A stretch of 12,325 nt of DNA from Micrococcaceae bacterium UBA4005. GTDB taxonomy: Bacteria > Actinomycetota > Actinomycetes > Actinomycetales > Micrococcaceae. Below, piece by piece: positions 6,756-12,325 of this stretch. Location of the stretch: the NCBI GenBank assembly GCA_002384315.1, contig DGBL01000116.1, positions 10,989 through 23,313 on the forward strand, in the 5' to 3' direction. The translations under genes were made by a program, and so were the position numbers. Each line of letters begins with the position of its first letter. Position 1 is the first letter of the stretch. The notes below the pieces were generated by a model. That model saw only the letters and a program-made list of their open reading frames with translations, made no database searches and was not told the DNA's origin.

Positions 6756-7861
6756 GGCCTGCCAGCCGCCAGGTGTTTGAGGATAACGACCGTGACGTCG
6801 TCGGAAATTGCGGGGTCATCGGCCAGGTCGAGCAGCCGCTGGCACGCATCGTCGGGTGTGGAACTGGCCTGGATCACTGAAGTCATGGCGTCGGTGAATG
6901 CCTCGACAGTCTCATAGATATCCAGTAGTCCGTCGCTAATGACGGCAAGGTAATCTCCCGGGTCCAGCCGGACGCTTCCGGTGGACCATTGCCCGTCGGT
7001 CCAGGCGCCCAGCGGCGGTCCGCCCGAACCCAGCCGGGTGCAGGTGCCGTTAGCTGAGACTTTCAGGGCGAGGCCGTGCCCGGCGTCGACATACTCGAGG
7101 ACATCCGTCGCGGTATCTAGCCGTCCATGGAAGAGGGTGACAAAGGAGGCAGCTTTCTCCAAATCCACTTCCAGAGCACGAGCGGCATTGGCGAACGCAT
7201 CCGGCAGCGAGGGCTGCTCGGAGGCCGAACGCATCACGGCGCGTACGGTTGCGGCTATCAGGGCTGCACCCATTCCCTTGCCCATGGCATCGGCCACGGT
7301 CAGATGGAGACCGTTCGCCGTGCTGTACCAATCGTAAAAATCGCCGCCGACGCTGCGTGAAGGCCGGAAGCGCCCGGCAAGGTCGTAGTTATCGACGCGC
7401 GGCGTCCCGATGGGGAGCAGGCTGTGCTGCACGGTGCTCGCGCGGCGCTGTTCATCCGCGTTGGCTTCGTCCTGCGCTGCGCGGCTGCGTTGACGGCGGA
7501 AGAGCGAATTGATGCGGGCCACCAGTTCGCGCGGGCTGAAGGGTTTGCTGATGTAGTCGTCTGCTCCGGTTTCCAAGCCGGTGAGCCGCTCGATCTCGTC
7601 GGTTCGGGCGGTGATCATCAGAATGTGTGCGTCGGAATAGGTGCGCACTTCCCTGCAGACGTCAACTCCATCTCCATCGGGGAGGTTGAGGTCGAGGGTT
7701 ATCAGATCAGCGCCGAATCGCGCGGCAGCCAAACCTTCGCGTGCGGTTCCCGCCTCGGTGACTTCGAAACCCTGCATAGTGAGGATCTGCACCAGAAGGC
7801 TACGAATGTCGGGGTCATCCTCGATCACGAGCGCGCGGCGTTGTTCGGGGAGGGCTGTCAT
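6752..7861 (-). CDS. Response regulator with PP2C-type (RsbU/SpoIIE-like) phosphatase output
   Basis: 369 residues from the ATG at 7861. Residues about 8-124 are a CheY-like receiver with a complete phosphorylation pocket: Glu14/Asp15, phospho-acceptor Asp57 (LDLNLPDGDG), Thr84 and Lys106 (SKPF). A helical linker (125-155), ending in the Q-x-x-LLP motif typical of RsbU-type proteins, leads to a PP2C domain. Its metal ligands look intact: GGDFYD (172-177), ADAMGKGMG (190-198), SDG (309-311) and SDDVTV (353-358). It should dephosphorylate the STAS protein encoded downstream when activated by phosphorylation. No sensor kinase is in the window. A GTG at 7879 would add six residues but has no ribosome binding site. 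The ATG has TTTAAT six bases upstream, compatible with a leaderless start. The stop overlaps the glycosyltransferase ATG (ATGA). Confidence 0.9.
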   Translation of the reverse strand: MTALPEQRRALVIEDDPDIRSLLVQILTMQGFEVTEAGTAREGLAAARFGADLITLDLNLPDGDGVDVCREVRTYSDAHILMITARTDEIERLTGLETGADDYISKPFSPRELVARINSLFRRQRSRAAQDEANADEQRRASTVQHSLLPIGTPRVDNYDLAGRFRPSRSVGGDFYDWYSTANGLHLTVADAMGKGMGAALIAATVRAVMRSASEQPSLPDAFANAARALEVDLEKAASFVTLFHGRLDTATDVLEYVDAGHGLALKVSANGTCTRLGSGGPPLGAWTDGQWSTGSVRLDPGDYLAVISDGLLDIYETVEAFTDAMTSVIQASSTPDDACQRLLDLADDPAISDDVTVVILKHLAAGRP

Positions 7862-7953
7862 AGCTTCATTAAACGGCACGGAAAGGATTTCAGGTGCATC
7901 AAGCAGCAGACTGAGTGTTGGAAGCGGCGCAGGTGGAGCAGCCGCTACGTCGG
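7862..7953 (-). promoter_or_regulatory. Short intergenic region upstream of the glycan/partner-switch operon
   Basis: The roughly 90 bases between the PucR stop and the phosphatase ATG hold two overlapping, mutually exclusive weak inverted repeats: AGCCG/CGGCT at 7940-7955 with a six-base loop, and GCGGC/GCCGC at 7924-7945 with a 12-base loop. Neither has a T-tract, so a Rho-independent terminator is not supported. A TTTAAT hexamer (7868-7873) sits six bases before the ATG and is a possible -10, but there is no good -35. The operon promoter may lie here or further up inside the PucR gene. Confidence 0.3.
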
Positions 7954-9375
7954 CTAGCGCAACGCCCGTGCGTTGACGGCGAGATAGAGATGCACCCGGT
8001 CCGCGGTGATGGCCGGGTCGAAACCAGTGAGATCCACAATGTGTTGAAGTCGGTAACGCACCGTGTTTCGGTGCAGGCCCAACTCATCTGCCACCGCTGC
8101 GACTGAACCGTTCAGTGACAGGAAGCTCGTCAGGGTTCGGATGAGTTGGGCGTCGTGGGTGCGGTCAAAGGCTACTAGCGGCCCGAGGGTCTCCTCCGCG
8201 AGATCGAGCAGTGGGACATCGTCGCTGACCATCAGCAGTGAGGTCAGGCTCAACCGGTCCGGATGATTCACGGGCTTACCGCGGTTCAGCGCTTCGCGTG
8301 CCTCGTAATAGCTCCACCGCAGTCCGCTGGGGTGCGCGTAGGCGCCGCCGTACGCGACCCTCGCGGTGAATCCGGCCCCGTGCAGGAATTCAGCCAGCGC
8401 GCCAGCCGTGGCACCGCCGTCGGACTCCGGTGTCACGAACAGCAGCCGGCCATCGACCAGTGCGGTGGCTGCAGTGTCGAATGCGGACGGAGCTGGCAGG
8501 GTAGCCAGCGCGCGACGTTGGCCACTGGCCACGTCGACCATGAGGACCGACTGCTTCGTTTCGGCATTGATGCCAGCCGAGGCGAGACGTGCCACCGCGT
8601 TCGGCCCGGCAAGCGAGCCGCTCACCACGTCCGCCAGTAATTGGCCGACCACCATCCGGTCGCTGCTGCGGCGGCGGGCCTGATTGCTCAGCTCAACACT
8701 GATCAGGCTCTGCGCATAGTCCACGATCTCGGCCGCATGGTACGGCTCGGAGATCGCCAAAGTGCACCGGTCCTGTAACCCTGTGGCTACCGGAAAGCGT
8801 TGCCATAGCCGCTGTTCTAGGTGGTCTGCCGGTCGCGTAGCTGCGGCGACTTGCGCGCCGTACTGTGAAAGTTCGACGTCGGCGCCGAGAATGCGGGAGA
8901 GCTCCTGCAGGAGTTGGGAGAGACCACGCCCTGAGAGCAGGGCGGCAGCGAGGAGTCCATGGTTGCGCAGAAGGCTTTCCAGCCGTGCCAAATGCTCGGC
9001 GGAGAGTGCGTCGGCAACCAGTTTGCCAATAGCAATGAACGGGGTTTCATACGGCACCTCGAACACTGGAAGGCCCAGCGTATCGGCCTTCCGCAACAGG
9101 GCTGGAGGTACCTGGTCGTGCCCGAGCCCAAGGCCGAAGCCGATAGCGACGGCTCCAGCTTCATGAACCCGTGCTGCGAAGCGACGTTGCACCACCGCCG
9201 TCGTGTGGCGGACGCCTGTGGTGAGCACCATCTCGCCGCCAGTGAGGAAGGGATGTGGGTCTTCGACCTCGGTGACGGCAACCCACCCTACGGGGACGTC
9301 TGGAACCGGAGCGGAGCCAACGTTCGCCAGACCCAGCCCGGGGCTGGCAAGTAGTGTGGGAAGGCTGATGGGCAT
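7954..9375 (-). CDS. PucR/CdaR-family transcriptional regulator, probable regulator of GABA/putrescine catabolism
   Basis: 473 residues. The N-terminal PucR ligand domain (about 1-120) has the family's VAVTEVEDPHPFLTGGEMVL and LTTGV stretch. A CdaR/GGDEF-like middle follows, including WSYYEAREALNRG. The C-terminal PucR helix-turn-helix (about 421-447) contains NGSVAAVADELGLHRNTVRY. Such proteins usually activate nitrogen-source catabolic genes; the PucR-type GabR of Corynebacterium glutamicum controls GABA use. Divergence from the aminobutyraldehyde dehydrogenase/aminotransferase operon supports the same role here, by inference. Start choice: an in-frame ATG 33 bases upstream (9408) would add RPRRSPYSWT-type residues with no domain match. 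The ATG at 9375 begins the conserved domain directly and has TATAGT exactly six bases upstream, suggesting leaderless translation. The gene lies 92 bases upstream of the phosphatase operon on the same strand, so some read-through is possible. Confidence 0.88.
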   Translation of the reverse strand: MPISLPTLLASPGLGLANVGSAPVPDVPVGWVAVTEVEDPHPFLTGGEMVLTTGVRHTTAVVQRRFAARVHEAGAVAIGFGLGLGHDQVPPALLRKADTLGLPVFEVPYETPFIAIGKLVADALSAEHLARLESLLRNHGLLAAALLSGRGLSQLLQELSRILGADVELSQYGAQVAAATRPADHLEQRLWQRFPVATGLQDRCTLAISEPYHAAEIVDYAQSLISVELSNQARRRSSDRMVVGQLLADVVSGSLAGPNAVARLASAGINAETKQSVLMVDVASGQRRALATLPAPSAFDTAATALVDGRLLFVTPESDGGATAGALAEFLHGAGFTARVAYGGAYAHPSGLRWSYYEAREALNRGKPVNHPDRLSLTSLLMVSDDVPLLDLAEETLGPLVAFDRTHDAQLIRTLTSFLSLNGSVAAVADELGLHRNTVRYRLQHIVDLTGFDPAITADRVHLYLAVNARALR

Positions 9376-9381
9376 GGTCCA

Positions 9382-9387
9382 ACTATA
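9382..9387 (-). promoter_or_regulatory. -10 element TATAGT of a probable leaderless pucR-type gene
   Basis: TATAGT (five of six to TATAAT) in GC-rich DNA ends exactly six bases before the ATG at 9375, so transcription would begin on or beside the A of the start codon. There is no adequate Shine-Dalgarno at normal spacing. A recognisable -35 is lacking, which is common for activated or actinobacterial promoters. Confidence 0.5.
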
Positions 9388-9500
9388 GGGGCTACGTCTT
9401 GGTCGCATGCATGATGGATGGCGGATTTATTGTGCACTCGGCCCTAGCCGTCCGGGCGCGGGAAGGCATAGTCTTCGACGCAGAATTCACACCCGCACCC

Positions 9501-9506
9501 AAAGGA
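9501..9506 (+). promoter_or_regulatory. Ribosome binding site AAAGGA fixing the dehydrogenase start
   Basis: AAAGGA lies eight bases before the ATG at 9515, where homology to the aldehyde dehydrogenase N-terminus begins. The open frame reaches back to an ATG at 9407, but the 36 extra codons have no ribosome site and run through the control region. Confidence 0.7.
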
Positions 9507-9514
9507 AAAATGTC

Positions 9515-10945
9515 ATGGCTCAAACCCTGCAAAATTTCATCAACGGCACCTTTGTAGACGTCCTCGGAACTGAGGTGCTCGATATCGTGCACCCGTCGAC
9601 CGGTGACGTGGTGGCATCGGCCCCGGTGTCCAGCCCTGCGGACGTGGAGGCAGCGATGGCTGCTGCCGCAGCAGCGTTCCGTAGCTGGCGGCGTACCACT
9701 CCGGCACAGCGGCAGCGGGCACTCTTGGCGCTCGCCGACGCGGTGGAGGCCAATAGTAGTGAACTAGTCGAAGCCCAGCACCGCAATACCGGCCAGGTCC
9801 GCTCGATGATTGCCGATGAGGAAGTCGCAGCGGGAGCTGACCAGCTGCGTTTCTTCGCCGGCGCCGCCAGAGTGCTTGAGGGCAAGTCCGCTGGAGAGTA
9901 TGTGGAGGGCCATACGTCCTTCATCCGGCGCGAACCGGTCGGCGTGGTCGCCCAGGTGACCCCATGGAACTACCCATTTTTGATGGCCATCTGGAAAATC
10001 GGGCCAGCCCTTGCTGCCGGTAATACCGTAGTTCTCAAACCCAGTGACACCACACCGGAATCTACCCTTGTCCTCGCAGGCCTGAGCCGCGGGATCCTTC
10101 CGGACGGCGTGCTCAACGTCGTTCTCGGCACAGCGGCAACAGGCGCTGCCATGGTGGAGCACCCTGTTCCGGCGATGGTATCCATCACCGGTTCGGTCCG
10201 CGCTGGTATCGCGGTGGCTACCGGCGCTGCGCGGACGGTCAAACGGGCGCACCTTGAACTCGGAGGCAAAGCGCCAGCGATCGTTTTCGCGGATGCCCAA
10301 CTGGACCGCACCGCGGAGGCTCTCGCCGGGTTCGCGTTCTTCAATGCGGGCCAGGACTGCACGGCAGTCACCCGCGTGTTGGTGCAGGAAGCAGCATACG
10401 AGGAGTTGCTCGACGCGCTGGTGACGCACACCGCGAAGCTCCGCACCGGTAGCGCCAACGACGCTGAGAACTACTTCGGACCGCTGAACAATATCAACCA
10501 TTTCAACGCCGTCAACGCGGTCATCGATGCACTGCCGGCGCACTGCGCGATAGCGACGGGCGGGAAGCGGGCCGGGGAGAAGGGGTATTTCTTCGAACCG
10601 ACTATTGTGACGGGAGCCCGCCAGTCGGACGATATTGTGCAACGGGAAACGTTCGGTCCCGTCCTCACTGTGCAGACCTTTAGCACCGAGGAGGAAGCAG
10701 TGGAGATGGCCAACGACGTCGACTATGCGCTGGCCTCGAGTGTCTGGACCTCCGATCACGGCACCGCGATGCGCGTATCGCGCGACCTGGACTTCGGTGC
10801 GGTGTGGATCAACACGCATATCCTGCTGACGGCTGAAATGCCGCATGGAGGCTTCAAGAGTTCCGGGTATGGCAAGGACCTCTCGCTGTATGGAGTCGAG
10901 GATTACACCCGGATCAAGCACGTGATGAGCGCGCTGGACGCTTAG
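9515..10945 (+). CDS. patD: 4-aminobutyraldehyde dehydrogenase (PatD-type aldehyde dehydrogenase)
   Basis: A 476-residue NAD-dependent aldehyde dehydrogenase. Catalytic residues are in place: Asn152 (PWNYP), Glu248 (LELGGKAP) and Cys282 (NAGQDCTA), with the SITGS cofactor loop between. Several stretches match the E. coli aminobutyraldehyde dehydrogenase PatD closely from memory: FFAGAARVLEGKSAGEYVEG, RREPVGVVAQ..PWNYP, and the C-terminal EMPHGG..SSGYGKDLSLYG followed by EDYT..KHVM. The expected reaction is 4-aminobutanal to GABA, the second step of transaminase-route putrescine degradation. Betaine-aldehyde or another omega-aminoaldehyde is possible, as this clade is promiscuous. It is the first gene of a two-gene operon with the aminotransferase 12 bases downstream, which would consume its product, and is probably controlled by the divergent PucR protein. 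Confidence 0.87.
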   Translation: MAQTLQNFINGTFVDVLGTEVLDIVHPSTGDVVASAPVSSPADVEAAMAAAAAAFRSWRRTTPAQRQRALLALADAVEANSSELVEAQHRNTGQVRSMIADEEVAAGADQLRFFAGAARVLEGKSAGEYVEGHTSFIRREPVGVVAQVTPWNYPFLMAIWKIGPALAAGNTVVLKPSDTTPESTLVLAGLSRGILPDGVLNVVLGTAATGAAMVEHPVPAMVSITGSVRAGIAVATGAARTVKRAHLELGGKAPAIVFADAQLDRTAEALAGFAFFNAGQDCTAVTRVLVQEAAYEELLDALVTHTAKLRTGSANDAENYFGPLNNINHFNAVNAVIDALPAHCAIATGGKRAGEKGYFFEPTIVTGARQSDDIVQRETFGPVLTVQTFSTEEEAVEMANDVDYALASSVWTSDHGTAMRVSRDLDFGAVWINTHILLTAEMPHGGFKSSGYGKDLSLYGVEDYTRIKHVMSALDA

Positions 10946-10951
10946 GAAGGA
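10945..10951 (+). promoter_or_regulatory. Strong ribosome binding site GGAAGGA for the aminotransferase
   Basis: GGAAGGA overlaps the last base of the dehydrogenase stop and lies six bases before the ATG at 10958. It fixes the start of the frame that runs off the window. Confidence 0.75.
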
Positions 10952-10957
10952 CAACCC

Positions 10958-12325
10958 ATGACTACTGAATCAACTCTGGGCAGCACATTGATGCAGACAC
11001 CAGGCACGGACTTTAGGCTCGAACAACGACGGCGCATGCAGGGAGAGTTTCCCGGCCCGCGCTCACAGGAGCTGGACCGCCGTCGTTCCGCCGTGATCGC
11101 TAAAGCTGTGGCCTCCGCAGTGCCGGTCTATGTCGCTGATGCGGACGGGGCGATCATCCGCGACGTAGATGGCAACTCGTTCGTCGACCTCGCCGCCGGA
11201 ATCGCCGTAACCAGTGTGGGAGCCTCGCACCCGGCCGTCGTCGGCGCGGTGCGCGAGCAGGTGGGGCATTTCACCCACACCTGTTTCATGGTCACTCCCT
11301 ACGAAGGCTATATAGAGCTTGCCGAGAGGCTTGCCCAGCTGACTCCCGGAGATTTCGCCAAGCGCACCGTGCTCTTCAACTCCGGAGCGGAGGCTGTGGA
11401 AAACGCGGTGAAAGTGGCACGCATGGCGACCGGACGCGGCGCCGTCGTCGCTTTCGACCATGCCTACCATGGGCGTACAAACCTCACCATGGCGCTGACG
11501 GCCAAAGCGATGCCGTACAAAGCCGGTCCGGCAGGTGGATTCGGGCCGTTCGCGCCGGAGGTGTACCGGGTGCCGATGAGCTATCCGTTCCGCGAGGAAA
11601 ACCCGGCCATCACCGGAGCGGAAGCAGCTCAGCGCGCCATAGCGATGATCGAAAAGCAGATCGGCGCCGAATCGGTCGCCGCGATCATCATCGAGCCGAT
11701 CCAGGGCGAGGGTGGTTTTATTGTTCCGGCGGAAGGATTTCTGCCCGCCTTGGCGCAGTGGGCCGCCTCGCGGGGGGTGGTGTTCATTGCGGACGAAGTG
11801 CAGTCCGGTTTCTGCCGCACCGGGGACTGGTTCGCCGTGAACCACGAGGGCGTGGTCCCGGATATTGTCACTATGGCGAAGGGCATCGCCGGCGGCATGC
11901 CGCTCTCCGCTATTACTGGTCGGGCTGAACTGCTCGACGCCGTTCACCCCGGCGGGCTGGGCGGGACCTACGGCGGGAATCCGGTTGCATGTGCTGCCGC
12001 ACTGGCGGCGATCGACGTGATGGAATCGCAGGATCTAGCCGCCCGCGCGCGCGGCATTGAAGCCTGTGTCCGGGCCGGGCTGGCCGACGTCGAGCAGGAA
12101 TTGGCTGGGCAAGGAATCGTCGGCGAGGTGCGAGGGCGCGGCGCCATGCTCGCCATCGAGTTCGTGAAACCGGGCACGACCGATCCCAACCCGCAGGCCG
12201 CCGCGCGGGTTGCAGCTGAATGCCTGCGCCAAGGCGTGATCATCCTGACCTGCGGAACGTACGGGAATGTGGTGCGGTTGCTGCCGCCGCTTGTCATCGA
12301 GGAAACGCTGCTGACCGACGCCGTG
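10958..12325 (+). CDS. gabT: 4-aminobutyrate aminotransferase (3' end beyond window)
   Basis: The frame is open for all 456 codons to the last base, with no stop in the window. That is near the family's full length, so only a few residues should be missing. It is a fold-type I, class III PLP aminotransferase. Features include the phosphate-binding NSGAEAVENA (141-150), the FDHAYHGRT segment, EPIQGEGGF, the cofactor Asp in DEVQSG (279-284), the Schiff-base Lys308 in MAKGIAGGMP, and the GGTYGGNPVAC loop. These match bacterial GabT, which transfers the amino group of GABA to 2-oxoglutarate to give succinate semialdehyde and glutamate. Pairing with aminobutyraldehyde dehydrogenase makes a putrescine-to-succinate-semialdehyde route. 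A 5-aminovalerate or other omega-amino acid substrate is possible. A succinate semialdehyde dehydrogenase or GABA permease would be expected just beyond the window. Confidence 0.92.
   Translation, partial: MTTESTLGSTLMQTPGTDFRLEQRRRMQGEFPGPRSQELDRRRSAVIAKAVASAVPVYVADADGAIIRDVDGNSFVDLAAGIAVTSVGASHPAVVGAVREQVGHFTHTCFMVTPYEGYIELAERLAQLTPGDFAKRTVLFNSGAEAVENAVKVARMATGRGAVVAFDHAYHGRTNLTMALTAKAMPYKAGPAGGFGPFAPEVYRVPMSYPFREENPAITGAEAAQRAIAMIEKQIGAESVAAIIIEPIQGEGGFIVPAEGFLPALAQWAASRGVVFIADEVQSGFCRTGDWFAVNHEGVVPDIVTMAKGIAGGMPLSAITGRAELLDAVHPGGLGGTYGGNPVACAAALAAIDVMESQDLAARARGIEACVRAGLADVEQELAGQGIVGEVRGRGAMLAIEFVKPGTTDPNPQAAARVAAECLRQGVIILTCGTYGNVVRLLPPLVIEETLLTDAV

Larger units (their letters stand above)
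9376..9514. promoter_or_regulatory. Divergent control region between the PucR regulator and the GABA operon
   Basis: These 139 bases separate the two divergent start codons and should hold both promoters and the regulator's operator. Visible elements are the TATAGT facing the regulator, the self-complementary GCATGC/ATGCAT run at 9405-9412, the inverted repeat CGGC-CCTA-GCCG at 9439-9450, and CATAGT at 9467-9472, a weak candidate -10 for the catabolic operon. Which repeat, if any, is the operator cannot be decided from one sequence. Confidence 0.4.

Noticed and set aside
7924..7955. Rho-independent terminator after the PucR-type gene
   Set aside because: There are two short inverted repeats, but stems are only five pairs, they exclude each other, and no T-tract follows.
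9407..9514. N-terminal extension of the dehydrogenase by 36 codons
   Set aside because: There is no ribosome site at 9407, the extension is basic and unlike aldehyde dehydrogenases, and it would cross the promoter region. AAAGGA supports the ATG at 9515.
9764..10954. A 396-codon open frame on the minus strand
   Set aside because: It lies wholly antisense to the dehydrogenase, whose catalytic motifs are intact. The translation is low in structure and rich in His/Arg, as expected of a shadow frame in GC-rich DNA.
11063..11947. A 294-codon open frame on the minus strand
   Set aside because: It is antisense to the aminotransferase, which has all PLP motifs and a strong ribosome site; no recognisable domain in the minus-strand translation.
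1..12325. CRISPR arrays, tRNA or rRNA genes, transposases, integrases, phage genes
   Set aside because: I looked for spaced repeats, RNA gene signatures and mobile-element protein motifs on both strands and found none. The window is almost fully occupied by ordinary chromosomal genes.

Overview
The window looks like chromosomal DNA from a high-GC actinobacterium. The family resemblance of the prenyl synthase, PucR regulator and aminobutyraldehyde dehydrogenase suggests an Arthrobacter-like Micrococcaceae, but this is an inference from protein style and not from a marker gene. Coding density is very high, genes overlap or abut, and I see no RNA genes, insertion sequences, phage genes or CRISPR arrays.

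Layout. (1) 1-1834, plus strand: the C-terminal part of a geranylgeranyl-reductase-type flavoprotein, then a long-chain polyprenyl diphosphate synthase. This pair is typical of menaquinone side-chain synthesis and saturation. (2) 1841-2739, minus strand: a translationally coupled pair, a SUKH (SMI1/KNR4) protein followed by a HIT-family hydrolase/transferase. (3) 2801-7861, minus strand: a tightly packed five-gene operon. In transcription order it encodes a response regulator fused to a PP2C phosphatase, a processive membrane glycosyltransferase of the cellulose-synthase type, a STAS anti-anti-sigma-like protein, an RsbW-like GHKL kinase and a secreted GH26 glycoside hydrolase. (4) 7954-9375, minus strand: a PucR/CdaR-type regulator. 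(5) 9515-12325, plus strand: a divergent operon encoding 4-aminobutyraldehyde dehydrogenase and 4-aminobutyrate aminotransferase. The aminotransferase frame is open to the window edge.

How the genes work together. The PucR protein probably controls the divergent putrescine/GABA catabolic operon, in which aminobutyraldehyde is oxidised to GABA and GABA is transaminated to succinate semialdehyde. The five-gene operon is the most interesting part. A complete partner-switching cassette (phosphatase, STAS antagonist, kinase) is interleaved with, and translationally overlaps, a glycan synthase and its likely trimming hydrolase. No sigma factor is present. The synthase has no PilZ domain but carries about 150 extra residues of predicted helix inside its catalytic domain. 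I infer that secretion of a beta-glycan may be switched by STAS phosphorylation, much as the SypE/SypA pair governs polysaccharide-dependent biofilm in Vibrio fischeri. The polymer and the target of the switch cannot be read from the sequence.
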